Shown: piece after piece, positions 30,150 through 38,995 of the stretch
Layout: each line of letters starts with the position of its first letter
Numbering within the stretch: the stretch's first letter is position 1
Assembly: GCA_963512455.1 (NCBI GenBank)
Contig: CAUPMJ010000009.1
Location: 104,978-168,977, forward strand
Origin: Hylemonella sp963512455
GTDB taxonomy: Bacteria; Pseudomonadota; Gammaproteobacteria; Burkholderiales; Burkholderiaceae_C
Length of the DNA stretch: 64,000 nt
Direction of reading: 5' to 3'
Notes under the pieces: model-generated
Told to the model about the DNA's origin: nothing
The model's database searches: none
Seen by the model: the letters and a program-made list of their open reading frames with translations, nothing else
Position numbers and translations under genes: made by a program

Positions 30150-32279
30150 TCAGCGCAGGGAGGTACGGTCTGTCAAGGCCTTGGGCGTGATAAAGACCAG
30201 CATCTCGCGCTTCTCGGAACGGGTAACCTTGTTACGGAATAAAGCCCCGATTCCAGGCAGATCACCAAAGAATGGTATTTTGGTCGTATCTTCCGCCTCT
30301 GCCTGGGTGAAGATGCCCCCGATCACCACCGTTCCACCATTTTCAACCAAGACCTGAGTCTTCACGTGCTTGGTATCAATCGCAAAACCGGCTGGCGTGG
30401 ACTGCCCCACCGTGTCTTTGTTGATATCCAGCTCCAGAATCACATTGCCTTCCGGCGTGATCTGAGGCGTGACCTCCAGCATCAGGTTAGCCTTGCGAAA
30501 AGCAATCGACGTGGCACCGCTGGCCGAAGCTACCTGATAAGGAAGTTCCGTACCCTGCTCAATGACAGCTTTGACCTTGTCCGCCGTGACGACACGCGGG
30601 CTGGATACCACCTTGCCTTTACCATCAGCTTCCAGCGCAGAGATTTCCAAATTCAGGAATCGAGCCGCGTTCTCGCCGAAGATCGAGACGGCGAAAGTCG
30701 CCGCACCAAAGCCACCCTGGCCACCCGCCGGTAGATTGACAAAGGTGCCAGACGTCGTACCAGCCGTTGCTGCGTTATAGGAGGGGCCAAATTGAATACC
30801 GGAACCGCTTGAGTCCGCGGCGCGGTTCATGCCACCACCAAGCCGAACACCCAGCGATTTGCCGAAAGTATCGGATGCCTCGACGATGCGCGCCTCGATC
30901 AGAACCTGGCGAACAGGATGATCCAGTTTCGCGATCAATTCCTGGACCTGCTCCAGCCTGCTTCCTATGTCCGTAACAAAAATCTGATTTGTACGGGTAT
31001 CAAAAATCACACTGCCCCGGGGACTCAAAATCTTAGAGGTAGCCGCACCGCCCGCCCCTGCTGGCGCTCCAGTTCCCATAAGACCACGCGCGACAACATC
31101 TGCCTTGGCGTAATTCAAGAGGAAAGACTGGGTGCGCACGGGCTCCAGCGTCTCGAGTGCAGCATTGGCCTCGCGCTCCAGCTTTTCCTTGGCCAGGATC
31201 TCATCCTTAGGGGCAATCCACAGCACGTTGCCATTCTTGCGCAAGCCCAGCCCTTTGGACTGCAGAATGATGTCCAGGGCTTGGTCCCAGGGCACGTCCT
31301 GCAATCGCAAGGTCACATTGCCCGCCACCGAATCGGAGGTCACCACATTGAAGTTGGTGAAATCAGCAATCACCTGCAGCAAGGCACGGATCTCGATGTT
31401 CTGGAAATTCAGCGACAGCTTCTGCCCGTTGTAGCCCGGCCCCTGAGTCAATTTGGCAGGGTCGACGCGTTGGGGCTTGACTTCAACCACGAACTGGTCA
31501 TCGCTCTGATAGGCGCTGTGCTCCCAGGCACCCTTGGGTTCGATCACCATGCGCACACGGTCGCCCACCTGGAAGGCGGTCACAGTCTGCACCGGAGTGC
31601 CGAAATCGGTGACGTCAAGCTTGCGGCGCAAACCCTCCGGCAAACTGGATTTCATGAACTCGACCACCAGGGTCTGTCCGCTCTGGCGTATATCGACCCC
31701 CACCTGACTATTGGGCAAGGCGACAACCACACGACCTGAACCACTCACACCACGGCGAAAATCAAGGTCCTTGATCGGCAGGGATTCACGGCTCTTGTTT
31801 TCAGCAAAAGTGGGGGTAGGTGCAGCGGATACTGTGGTCGCAGCCACGGGATCCAACGTGAGCAGCAGCGACTTACCCTGCAATTCAGCCTTGTAATTAG
31901 TCGCCTGCTTCAGATTCAGCACCACGCGAGTACGGTCTCCGGCTGGAATGAGGTTGATTGAGCGCAAATTGCCCTGATTCACCTCAACTGTAGAGCGTCC
32001 CATGGCGTTGCCCACACCGGGAATATCCAGCGCAATCTTGGCTGGCGACTTGATGGAAAAACCATTGGGCACGGTTGTCAACGGCTGTGACAGATCGATC
32101 TTGACAACTTCCGCCCCGCTTTGCAGGGAGCCAGTCACAGCTTCGATGATGGGCTGCGTCGGCGCCGCAGGCACCGCCTCTGACGCTTGCGTACCAGCCG
32201 TCTGTGCCAGCGCAGAAACACCGAGCATGGCCACGACCATGGCGCAAGCCCAGCGCGCCCACATAATCTGATTTTTCAT
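30150..32279 (-). CDS. pilQ: PilQ, type IV pilus secretin
   Basis: Outer-membrane secretin through which the pilus exits. 709 residues: signal peptide ending GVSALAQTAG; two N-terminal AMIN-type beta domains (about residues 40-260) that bind peptidoglycan; a secretin N1 domain (LSLNFQNIEIRALLQVIADF); and the C-terminal secretin channel with VLIEARIVEASDTFGKSLG, VVSSPRVVTADKVKAVIEQG, the VPYQ-type strand, and NGGTVVIGGIFTQ near the end. A Gly-rich loop (GAGGAATS) is inserted in the middle. Start overlaps the end of pilP. Confidence 0.97.
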   Translation of the reverse strand: MKNQIMWARWACAMVVAMLGVSALAQTAGTQASEAVPAAPTQPIIEAVTGSLQSGAEVVKIDLSQPLTTVPNGFSIKSPAKIALDIPGVGNAMGRSTVEVNQGNLRSINLIPAGDRTRVVLNLKQATNYKAELQGKSLLLTLDPVAATTVSAAPTPTFAENKSRESLPIKDLDFRRGVSGSGRVVVALPNSQVGVDIRQSGQTLVVEFMKSSLPEGLRRKLDVTDFGTPVQTVTAFQVGDRVRMVIEPKGAWEHSAYQSDDQFVVEVKPQRVDPAKLTQGPGYNGQKLSLNFQNIEIRALLQVIADFTNFNVVTSDSVAGNVTLRLQDVPWDQALDIILQSKGLGLRKNGNVLWIAPKDEILAKEKLEREANAALETLEPVRTQSFLLNYAKADVVARGLMGTGAPAGAGGAATSKILSPRGSVIFDTRTNQIFVTDIGSRLEQVQELIAKLDHPVRQVLIEARIVEASDTFGKSLGVRLGGGMNRAADSSGSGIQFGPSYNAATAGTTSGTFVNLPAGGQGGFGAATFAVSIFGENAARFLNLEISALEADGKGKVVSSPRVVTADKVKAVIEQGTELPYQVASASGATSIAFRKANLMLEVTPQITPEGNVILELDINKDTVGQSTPAGFAIDTKHVKTQVLVENGGTVVIGGIFTQAEAEDTTKIPFFGDLPGIGALFRNKVTRSEKREMLVFITPKALTDRTSLR

Positions 32280-32821
32280 TTAACTTTCTCCTGCAACTGC
32301 AGTGTGGCGGGACGCTCGATCCACTCGCCCACGGCGTCTTGCACAATTTCGCGCAAGATGACTTCGGTCTCGGTGATTTTGGTCACACGCCCATAGTTCA
32401 TGCCCAGATAGCTGCCCAGCCTGACCTGGTAAAGCAAACGGTCGACCCGTATCAGGGCCGCTGGCTGTCTTTCCTGGATCAGACTGCCAACCATGGACAT
32501 CGTGTCAAGTGGGAACGCCTCCAAGGCTTCCTTGCGCCGAGCCAGTTCCGGTGCAATCAAAGCACTGGTAATGGAGGCGGGCTGGACCACATCCCGCTTG
32601 AGGGCGGATGTCAATTTATCTTTGCTGAAAGGATCAACGGTCGCCATATCGACATAATTTTCAGGCTTGTAGGGCTTGGGTTCCGAAATCGGGGCGACAC
32701 GTGGCCGCATCTGGTTACGCTGCTCCAGCATCCACGCACGCAACTCATCCTCGTTGGACGCCCCACAGCCCGCCAGCACCATGGCTGACATCAGTAGGGT
32801 CAAAAACCGGATCAGACTCAT
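32276..32821 (-). CDS. pilP: PilP, inner-membrane pilus alignment lipoprotein
   Basis: 181-residue lipoprotein that links the PilMNO platform to the PilQ secretin. The lipobox is MVLAGCGAS (Cys at about residue 19). The C-terminal beta domain includes SMVGSLIQERQPAALIRVD, YQVRLGSYLGMNYGRVTKI and EVILREIVQDAVGEW, the conserved PilP core. Four-base overlaps with pilO and pilQ. Confidence 0.95.
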   Translation of the reverse strand: MSLIRFLTLLMSAMVLAGCGASNEDELRAWMLEQRNQMRPRVAPISEPKPYKPENYVDMATVDPFSKDKLTSALKRDVVQPASITSALIAPELARRKEALEAFPLDTMSMVGSLIQERQPAALIRVDRLLYQVRLGSYLGMNYGRVTKITETEVILREIVQDAVGEWIERPATLQLQEKVK

Positions 32822-33492
32822 TTCTTGCCCCCTGCGGGCTTGCGCTGCGCGGCGATTTCGTCTTTGTCGAGATAGCGGAACGTCTTGGCTGTTGCATCCA
32901 TGACGAGCGTTGAGCTGTCGCGCCCAGCGACCGGCGCCATCGTCAGATTGTTCAGCGTCACGATGCGCGACAGATGCGCAATATCGGCGGTGAAGGACGC
33001 CATGTCATGGAAACGACCGGTCACCTTGATGGCGATCGGCAACTCGGCGTAGTAGTCCCGGATCACCACCGAGCCAGGGCGGAACAGGTCGAACTGCAGG
33101 CTACGCCCCAGTCCCGCCTGGTTGATGTCAGACAGCAAGGCATCCATTTCCGCCTTGCTGGGCAGCTGCTTTTCCAGCTGTGTCACATACTGCAGAACCT
33201 GTTCGCGCTGCTTGCGCAATGCATCGAGGTTGATGGCCTTGGCCAGCTTGGTCTTGTATTCCTCGCGCAGCTTCACTTCCTGCTCGCGTGCCTGGGTGAG
33301 GATTTCATCCTCGCCGCTGAGCCAGACAAACCAGAGCGCCACGACCACCGCAGCTGCGATAGCGAGAAACAAGCCAAAGCGCGGTAGCGGTGGCCAGACG
33401 ACGGGATTGCGCGGGTCAAGATTGCTGAACTGGGACTGTAGCGCTGTCTTCCACTGCGCAAACTTCAGATTCAAGGATGATGTACTTGCCAT
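32818..33492 (-). CDS. pilO: PilO, type IV pilus inner-membrane platform protein
   Basis: 224 residues. One membrane helix (FGLFLAIAAAVVVALWFVW) follows a cytoplasmic N terminus, then a periplasmic coiled-coil (KLREEYKTKLAKAINLDALR) and a ferredoxin-like domain with LEKQLPSKAEMDALLSDINQ and GRFHDMASFTADIAHLSRIV. The SFTADIAHLPRI-type motif is typical of PilO. Forms heterodimers with PilN. Twelve bases after pilN. Confidence 0.95.
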   Translation of the reverse strand: MASTSSLNLKFAQWKTALQSQFSNLDPRNPVVWPPLPRFGLFLAIAAAVVVALWFVWLSGEDEILTQAREQEVKLREEYKTKLAKAINLDALRKQREQVLQYVTQLEKQLPSKAEMDALLSDINQAGLGRSLQFDLFRPGSVVIRDYYAELPIAIKVTGRFHDMASFTADIAHLSRIVTLNNLTMAPVAGRDSSTLVMDATAKTFRYLDKDEIAAQRKPAGGKK

Positions 33493-33504
33493 ATCGGTAT
33501 CCCC

Positions 33505-34134
33505 TTATGGCTTTGCGGGCTGGGAAGCCACCGCCATAGGCGCTGAGGCGGCGGTTGCAGAGGGTCTCTGCACCTCGCTGGCACGCAGCATGCGCACCCG
33601 CACGGTGAAATTGGCCACCCGCCGCTGGTCTTTACCAAAAGTCACATTGGCTGCCACGATCTCAATCAGCTCCGGCTTGGAGAACCAGGGAGAGTTGTAG
33701 GCCAGGTTGCGCAACAGTTCGGAGACCCGCTCGTTGGACTGCGCCGTACCCTGCAAGGTGATCAGCTGGTTGTCCTGCCGCATATTGGTGATGTACACCC
33801 CCTCCGGGAACTGGCGGGTCAGTTCGGTCAGCAGTTGCACCGGCATGTTGCGATCGGCCTGCAGGTTCTCCACGGCCTGCTGACGGGCACGCAAAGCAGC
33901 AATTTCCGCCTCAAGTGCGGCAATATCCTTGATCTGGTTGTCCAGCTTTCGGATCTCCTGGGTCAGCATGGTGTTCAAGCCCTCCTGCGAGGAGATCTGG
34001 CCCTGAAGCCAGAGAAACACGATACCGGCCAACAGGCCGCCGACCAGTGCAGACGCGCCCAACGAAATGTTGAAAACATCCTGCCTCTTCTTGCGCGCGG
34101 CCTCGCGGTGAGGCAGCAGGTTGATCAGTATCAC
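33505..34134 (-). CDS. pilN: PilN, type IV pilus inner-membrane platform protein
   Basis: 209 residues. The cytoplasmic tail MILINLLPHREAARKKR contains the INLLPYRE-type motif that docks into PilM. A membrane helix (GASALVGGLLAGIVFLWLQG) and a periplasmic coiled-coil then ferredoxin-like domain follow, with TRQFPEGVYITNMRQDNQ as the conserved strand. The last 20 residues are Ala/Pro-rich. Start overlaps the pilM stop. Confidence 0.95.
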   Translation of the reverse strand: MILINLLPHREAARKKRQDVFNISLGASALVGGLLAGIVFLWLQGQISSQEGLNTMLTQEIRKLDNQIKDIAALEAEIAALRARQQAVENLQADRNMPVQLLTELTRQFPEGVYITNMRQDNQLITLQGTAQSNERVSELLRNLAYNSPWFSKPELIEIVAANVTFGKDQRRVANFTVRVRMLRASEVQRPSATAASAPMAVASQPAKP

Positions 34135-35216
34135 TGCAGAAACCTCCGCATCGCCAGACCACAGGACGTCAGATACGACGGCGCCTCTCGGGTCATCTTC
34201 TTGAGGCGAATCCCGTCACCGATCTCCATGCCGTCAAAGGGATTGACCAGGCTACACGGGAAGCTCAACTGCTGCGTCACGGCATCGGTCAGCCCGGACA
34301 GAGCCGCCGCCCCGCCCGCGAGCATGATGTAGTCCACTTTGTGGTGGGGCGTGCTGGTGAAGAAGAACTGCAGGGCACGTCCGATTTCCTGGACCATGCT
34401 TTCGATGAAAGGACGCAGCACGCTGCTTTCATAGTCCTCAGGCAGCTCACCACTGCGTTTCTTGGACTCGGCCTCCTCCAACGAGAAACCATACTGGCGC
34501 ACGATCAACTGGGTCAGCTGGGCGCCCCCAAAGGCCTGGTCGCGCTCATATAGCACCTCGTCATCCCGGATCACCTGCATGCTGGTGGTCAGCGCCCCCA
34601 CCTCGAACAAGGCCACGATCGCACCCACCCCTTGCTCCGGCAGATTGGCGATCAGGCGCTTGGCCGCTAGGCGGGACGCATAAGACTCCACATCGACGAT
34701 GACGGGCTTGAGACCGGCTGACTCGGCCAGACCCTGAATATCCTGGACCTTTTCGCGGCGTGACGCAGCAATCAATACATCGATATCGCCTGCCGTTGTG
34801 GCGCTGGGCCCGATCACGCAGAAGTCCAGGCTCACTTCCTCAAGAGGAAAGGGGATGTACTGGTTGGCCTCAGCCTCCACTTGCATCTCCAACTCCACCT
34901 CACTCATCCCGCCGGGCAGGACGATCTTCTTGGTGATCACCGCCGAAGGTGGCAAGGCCATGGCCACGTTCCTGGTCTTGGTGCCGCTTTTCTTGATCAG
35001 GCGGCGCACGGCCTCGGCCACTTCATCGAATTTTTCGATGTTGCCGTCCGTGATCCAGCCACGCTCCAGCGGTTCGATCGCGCAACGATCGAGCACATAC
35101 TGACCAGCTTTGTTCTGGCTCAGCTCGACCAGCTTGACACTGGAAGAACTGACATCCAAACCCAGCATGGGCTCAGGCTGGCGACTGAACAAGGATCCCA
35201 ATGAGATCAAGAGCAT
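34131..35216 (-). CDS. pilM: PilM, actin-like cytoplasmic pilus assembly protein
   Basis: 361-residue FtsA/actin-fold protein that forms a cytoplasmic ring bound to PilN. ATPase-fold stretches: MLGLDVSSSSVKLVELSQ (phosphate 1), VGAIVALFEVGALTTSMQVI (phosphate 2), and IMLAGGAAALSGLTDAV (adenosine motif). First gene of pilMNOPQ. A good promoter lies 43-80 bp upstream. Confidence 0.96.
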   Translation of the reverse strand: MLLISLGSLFSRQPEPMLGLDVSSSSVKLVELSQNKAGQYVLDRCAIEPLERGWITDGNIEKFDEVAEAVRRLIKKSGTKTRNVAMALPPSAVITKKIVLPGGMSEVELEMQVEAEANQYIPFPLEEVSLDFCVIGPSATTAGDIDVLIAASRREKVQDIQGLAESAGLKPVIVDVESYASRLAAKRLIANLPEQGVGAIVALFEVGALTTSMQVIRDDEVLYERDQAFGGAQLTQLIVRQYGFSLEEAESKKRSGELPEDYESSVLRPFIESMVQEIGRALQFFFTSTPHHKVDYIMLAGGAAALSGLTDAVTQQLSFPCSLVNPFDGMEIGDGIRLKKMTREAPSYLTSCGLAMRRFLQ

Positions 35217-35265
35217 CCCCTCAAAGAAGCCGGCAACAGGCCGGCAAACCTATGAATTCACTTGA

Positions 35266-35294
35266 ATGCTAGCAGTTAGGTCCTTGTCCTGCAA
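35266..35294 (-). promoter_or_regulatory. Predicted sigma-70 promoter of pilM
   Basis: On the minus strand TTGCAG (35294-35289) and TAGCAT (35271-35266) are separated by 17 bp. This would start transcription near 35259, giving a leader of about 43 nt before the pilM ATG. Prediction by match to consensus only. Confidence 0.55.
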
Positions 35295-35446
35295 AGGATT
35301 TTTCCCAAACCAGCGCAACCGAGCGTTGTCAAAAGCAGACGATTTGTATGCGATTGCAACAAGCTGGAAGCAGGCGTTTCACTATGGCTGCGGGACGGAG
35401 CATGAATAAAAGAACCTTGGCCGCCCTCTTGTGGAGCCCAGATTTT

Positions 35447-35452
35447 TATAAT
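35447..35452 (+). promoter_or_regulatory. Perfect -10 hexamer before the PBP1A gene
   Basis: TATAAT at 35447-35452, with only weak candidates for a -35 box upstream. If used, transcription would start near 35460, after the first in-frame ATG at 35451, so the working start codon would be the ATG at 35478. Confidence 0.45.
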
Positions 35453-35477
35453 GCTGACGCGACCTTACAAAGATTTT

Positions 35478-37973
35478 ATGCCCCCTGATTCCCATCCCGA
35501 GCCCGCCTCTTCCTCCAGCCCAACCGGCATGAAATCCCCTCGCGCTGCCGCACTGCGCCGGCTCCTGCGCATCGGCCTGTGGACCGGTGGTATTGCCCTG
35601 GCCGGACTGGCCTCGGTCTTTATCGTGGTCTCCATCGCCATGGCATTGGCCTACCCGAATCTGCCGGACATCTCCGATCTCTCAGAATACCGCCCCAAAC
35701 TGCCATTGCGCATTTTTTCAGCTGAAGGCGAACTGATTGGCGAATTCGGCGAGGAACGCCGTAATTTCACCTCGATCAAGAACATCCCCCAGGTCCTGAC
35801 CGACGCGGTCTTGGCCATCGAGGATGCGCGCTTCTTCCAGCATGGCGGCGTCGATTACCTGGGGGTCGTGCGCGCTGGCCTGGCCAATGTCGGCAAGGCC
35901 AAGAGCCAGGGAGCGTCCACCATCACCATGCAGGTGGCGCGCAACGTCTACCTGTCTTCCGAGAAGACATTCACGCGCAAGATCTACGAGATCCTATTGA
36001 CCTTCAAGCTGGAACACCTGCTCACGAAGGACCAGATCCTCGAGATCTACATGAACCAGATCTATCTGGGTAACCGCGCCTATGGCTTCGCAGCCGCGGC
36101 CGAGACCTATTTCGGCAAGGCGCTCAAAGACATCACCATCGCCGAAGCCGCCATGCTGGCCGGCTTGCCCAAGGCGCCCTCCGCCTACAACCCGATCAGC
36201 AACCCCAAGCGCGCACGAAGCCGCCAGCTTTACATCATCGACCGCATGCTGGACAACGGCTTCATCACGGCCGAAGAGGCAGAGACGGCCAGAAAACAGG
36301 ATCTGCGGATCAAGTCAGCGGGCAACAGTGCAAGCGGGACCGGACCGACACGCAGCCACGCTGAATTTGTGGCTGAAATGGTGCGCCAGTTGATCTTCGC
36401 CCAGTATGGCGAAGAAACCTATACACGGGGACTTAACGTTTACACCACGATACGCTCCAGTGACCAGGAGGTGGCCTACCAGGCCCTGCGCCAGGGCATC
36501 ATGGAATTCGAACGTCGCCAGGCCTACCGGGGCCCCGAGAAATTCATCACCTTGCCCGAAAAGGTCGCCGAGCTTGAGGACGCCATCGATGACGCTCTGG
36601 ACGAGCATCCCGACAACGGCGACCTGCTGGCCGCTGTCGTGCTTGAAGCGAACCCACGCAAGGTCGTGGTCATGCGACGTGGGGGAGAAATGCTGGAGAT
36701 CACGGGCGAAGGGCTGCGCATCGCCCAGCCCGGTCTACAACCCAGGGCCGGCCCCAAACTCAAGATCCGTCGTGGCGCCCTCGTCCGGGTGATGAAAACG
36801 GCGAAAAACACCTGGGAGATCCTGCAATTGCCGGAAGTCGAAGGGGCCTTCGTTTCACTGGACCCGCGCAACGGCTCCATCAAGGCCCTGGTCGGCGGTT
36901 TCGACTTCGAGAAGAACAAGTTCAACCACGTCACCCAAGCCTGGCGTCAACCGGGTTCGAGCTTCAAGCCCTTCATCTACTCGGCCGCACTGGAAAAAGG
37001 CTTTACCCCGGCGACCGTGGTCAACGATGCCCCGCTGTTCTTCGAGCCCGAACTTACCGGCGGCCAGCCCTGGGAGCCGAAAAACTACGATGGCGCCTTC
37101 GAAGGCCCGATGCCCCTGCGGCGCGGCATGGCGAAGTCCAAGAACATGATTTCCATCCGCGTGCTGGACGCCATAGGCGCACGCTACGCCCAGAGTTGGA
37201 TCACCCAGTTCGGCTTCGATGCCGAAAAACATCCGCCCTACCTGACCATGGCGCTGGGCGCCGGCTCGGTCACCCCCATGCAGCTGGCGACCGGCTATTC
37301 GGTCTTCGCCAACGGTGGCTACCGCATCAATCCCTGGATGATCAGCAAGATCACCGAGCAAAAAGGCAAAGTCCTGGCCCAAGCCAAGCCGGTCGTGCCC
37401 GATGAATCCATGCGTGCCGTCGATGCGCGTAACGCCTTCGTCATCTCCACCCTGCTGCAGGAGGTCACGCGCTCGGGTACCGCCGCGCGCGCGCAGGCCA
37501 CTCTGAAGCGCCCGGATATCTATGGAAAAACGGGCACCACGAACGATTCGATGGATGCCTGGTTTGCCGGCTATCACCCCACCCTGACCGCCATCACTTG
37601 GATCGGCTACGACACGCCGCGCAAGCTGGGCGATCGTGAAACCGGCGGCGGCCTGAGCCTGCCGGTCTGGATCAGCTATATGGAGCACGCACTACGCGAC
37701 GTTCCGATTCTGGAGCTTGCACCGCCAGAAGGCGTCGTTCATGCCGGCATCGACTGGCTTTATACCGAGCATGCCAAAGATGGCGGTGTGCTATCGCTGG
37801 GGCTGGATGAGATGCCAGCCGTCATGCCCCCGCCCGGAGGCATAGGGCCTGCCCCCGCCCCTGCAGCGTCGGCCCCTGCACCAGCGCCGGCGGCGACACC
37901 CACGCCGGCTGCTGCGCCCAATCCTCCCGCGGAGGAAAAACTGCGCATCCTCGATCTGTTCAAGAACAACTGA
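35478..37973 (+). CDS. mrcA: Class A penicillin-binding protein 1A (glycosyltransferase/transpeptidase)
   Basis: Bifunctional peptidoglycan synthase, about 831 residues. One N-terminal membrane anchor (GLASVFIVVSIAMALAYP); GT51 domain with AVLAIEDARFFQHGGVDYLG, SQGASTITMQVARNVYL and IYMNQIYLGNRAYGFAAAAE; transpeptidase domain with SXXK at RQPGSSFKPFIYSA, SXN at AKSKNMISIRV and KTGT at IYGKTGTTNDSMDAW. An OB-like domain lies between. The C terminus is Pro/Ala-rich (PAPAASAPAPAPAATP). The start at 35478 is chosen because a perfect -10 box overlaps the earlier ATG at 35451. Divergent from pilM, as usual in this group. Its stop abuts the cyaY stop in TGATCA. Confidence 0.95.
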   Translation: MPPDSHPEPASSSSPTGMKSPRAAALRRLLRIGLWTGGIALAGLASVFIVVSIAMALAYPNLPDISDLSEYRPKLPLRIFSAEGELIGEFGEERRNFTSIKNIPQVLTDAVLAIEDARFFQHGGVDYLGVVRAGLANVGKAKSQGASTITMQVARNVYLSSEKTFTRKIYEILLTFKLEHLLTKDQILEIYMNQIYLGNRAYGFAAAAETYFGKALKDITIAEAAMLAGLPKAPSAYNPISNPKRARSRQLYIIDRMLDNGFITAEEAETARKQDLRIKSAGNSASGTGPTRSHAEFVAEMVRQLIFAQYGEETYTRGLNVYTTIRSSDQEVAYQALRQGIMEFERRQAYRGPEKFITLPEKVAELEDAIDDALDEHPDNGDLLAAVVLEANPRKVVVMRRGGEMLEITGEGLRIAQPGLQPRAGPKLKIRRGALVRVMKTAKNTWEILQLPEVEGAFVSLDPRNGSIKALVGGFDFEKNKFNHVTQAWRQPGSSFKPFIYSAALEKGFTPATVVNDAPLFFEPELTGGQPWEPKNYDGAFEGPMPLRRGMAKSKNMISIRVLDAIGARYAQSWITQFGFDAEKHPPYLTMALGAGSVTPMQLATGYSVFANGGYRINPWMISKITEQKGKVLAQAKPVVPDESMRAVDARNAFVISTLLQEVTRSGTAARAQATLKRPDIYGKTGTTNDSMDAWFAGYHPTLTAITWIGYDTPRKLGDRETGGGLSLPVWISYMEHALRDVPILELAPPEGVVHAGIDWLYTEHAKDGGVLSLGLDEMPAVMPPPGGIGPAPAPAASAPAPAPAATPTPAAAPNPPAEEKLRILDLFKNN

Positions 37974-38303
37974 TCAGGCGGAGAACTCGAGCGCCGTGGC
38001 GGCCTGCTCGCTCGCATAACGCGACAGACTGGCGAAGAACTCCCCCTGCCCCTTGGTGTCGATCCACTGGTGGCCGTCGAATTTGTAGTGGTAGCCGCCC
38101 GAGCGGGCCGCCAGCCAGATTTCGTGCAGGGGTTTCTGCAGGTTCACCACGATCTGGCTGCGATTGCGAAACACCAGGGTCACCATGCCACCGACGCGCT
38201 GGTTATCGATGTCCACATCGCTTTCCTCGTTGATGCGGTCGCAGCTGGTTTCGATAGCGCGCAGGACACTCTCAGCGCGGTCCATGAATTCGGTGTCGGT
38301 CAT
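37974..38303 (-). CDS. cyaY: CyaY, frataxin-like iron-binding protein
   Basis: Bacterial frataxin, a regulator of iron-sulfur cluster assembly. 109 residues: acidic first helix MTDTEFMDRAESVLRAIETS, strand DVDIDNQRVGGMVTLVFRNR, SQIVVNLQKPLHEIWLAARS and GGYHYKFDGHQWIDTK. Normal length. The start codon is immediately followed upstream by TACAA and then by the left end of the repeat array, so its ribosome-binding site (AGAGG on the minus strand, at about 38313-38318) belongs to the inserted element. Confidence 0.96.
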   Translation of the reverse strand: MTDTEFMDRAESVLRAIETSCDRINEESDVDIDNQRVGGMVTLVFRNRSQIVVNLQKPLHEIWLAARSGGYHYKFDGHQWIDTKGQGEFFASLSRYASEQAATALEFSA

Positions 38304-38308
38304 TACAA

Positions 38309-38562
38309 ATTACCTCTCGTCTTTCCGGTAGTCTAGTGCGGCGAGGGAAGGCCTAGGTTTTGCCTGTTATCGACCAGCAACAGCCATCAGATGACCCTTT
38401 TGGGGGATATGCCAAGGTGATCAGCATCCCTAGAATCGGATTAGGCAGATCCTCGGCAGGGGAAGGGCTTCTGCGACATGAATTTATGGGGACTGTTATG
38501 AGCCTGTTAGTACGCAAGCACCGTTTCATTTCGCAGGTTCTGCGGTCTACATCACGTTAGGG
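38309..38562 (+). repeat. Long L part of unit 1, ending in recombination core GTTAGGG
   Basis: About 254 non-coding bases from ATTACC to the core at 38556. Compared with the L part of unit 3 (40210-40457) there are only three differences in about 247 bases: one T-run length change and two substitutions. It contains CCCTTTTGGGGGATAT and a TAGAAT box, both found in all five L parts. A 66-codon open frame inside it is discounted because both substitutions against unit 3 change the amino acid. Confidence 0.8.
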
Positions 38563-38574
38563 CGCAGGATCACC

Positions 38575-38904
38575 GTGTCGTTTATCTTTTCAGGCGCCCT
38601 GTTTCTGGCATTCGTTTTGGTGAGTACGCTTGTCTACTCAGATGCAACTGAGGCAAGACGCTTGGCACTACGCCTGCGTGCTGATGGCGGAGGCATTGGG
38701 CGCTGGAACCCAAGTGAAGGCGAAAACGGCGAAGGAAGCATGCAGTCAGTTCCGGCCATTATTCGGTTTTTCTTTCTCTCTGGGCATCGTCTCCTCTGCG
38801 ACCACAAAATCGACCGTCTGTGCATGCGTGTGCGTTGGGGAACTCTGGCGCAGCTCATTACCCTTGCAGCATTCATCATTTCGCTCGAGGGACAACCTTG
38901 GTGA
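38575..38904 (+). CDS. Cassette 1 hypothetical protein, frame uncertain
   Basis: Unknown protein. The GTG at 38575 has an AGGA five bases upstream and opens a 109-residue frame with a hydrophobic N terminus (FIFSGALFLAFVLVSTLVYS). A second frame, 38630-38920, looks at least as protein-like (LRQDAWHYACVLMAEALGAG) and ends with TAA inside the attC start CCCTAAC, which is where cassette genes usually stop. The simplest explanation is one gene broken by a frameshift near 38630-38650, encoding a membrane or secreted protein. No family recognised. Confidence 0.4.
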   Translation: MSFIFSGALFLAFVLVSTLVYSDATEARRLALRLRADGGGIGRWNPSEGENGEGSMQSVPAIIRFFFLSGHRLLCDHKIDRLCMRVRWGTLAQLITLAAFIISLEGQPW

Positions 38905-38913
38905 TCTCTGTGC

Positions 38914-38975
38914 GCCCTAACATGTCAATCAAGCGCGGATTGTCTGCGGCATCCGCTTACATCAAGCGTTAAAGC
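38914..38975 (+). repeat. attC site of cassette 1
   Basis: About 60 bp from GCCCTAAC (R'' box) to GTTAAAGC (R' core). The inner sequence TGTCAATCAAGCGCGGAT can pair imperfectly with ATCCGCTTACATCAAGCG, giving the usual L boxes. The 10 bases GCGCCCTAAC are exactly complementary to the cassette's own 5' end GTTAGGGCGC at 38556, as expected for a true integron cassette. Confidence 0.85.
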
Positions 38976-38995
38976 GCATCAAGGTGAGCCATGCC

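Noticed and set aside
38360..38560. Near-identical 66-71 codon open frames in the long L parts (also 40262-40477) as a repeated small protein
   Set aside because: Frames start at TTG without a ribosome site, and both nucleotide substitutions between the copies change the amino acid, so there is no sign of coding constraint. They lie in non-coding repeat sequence.
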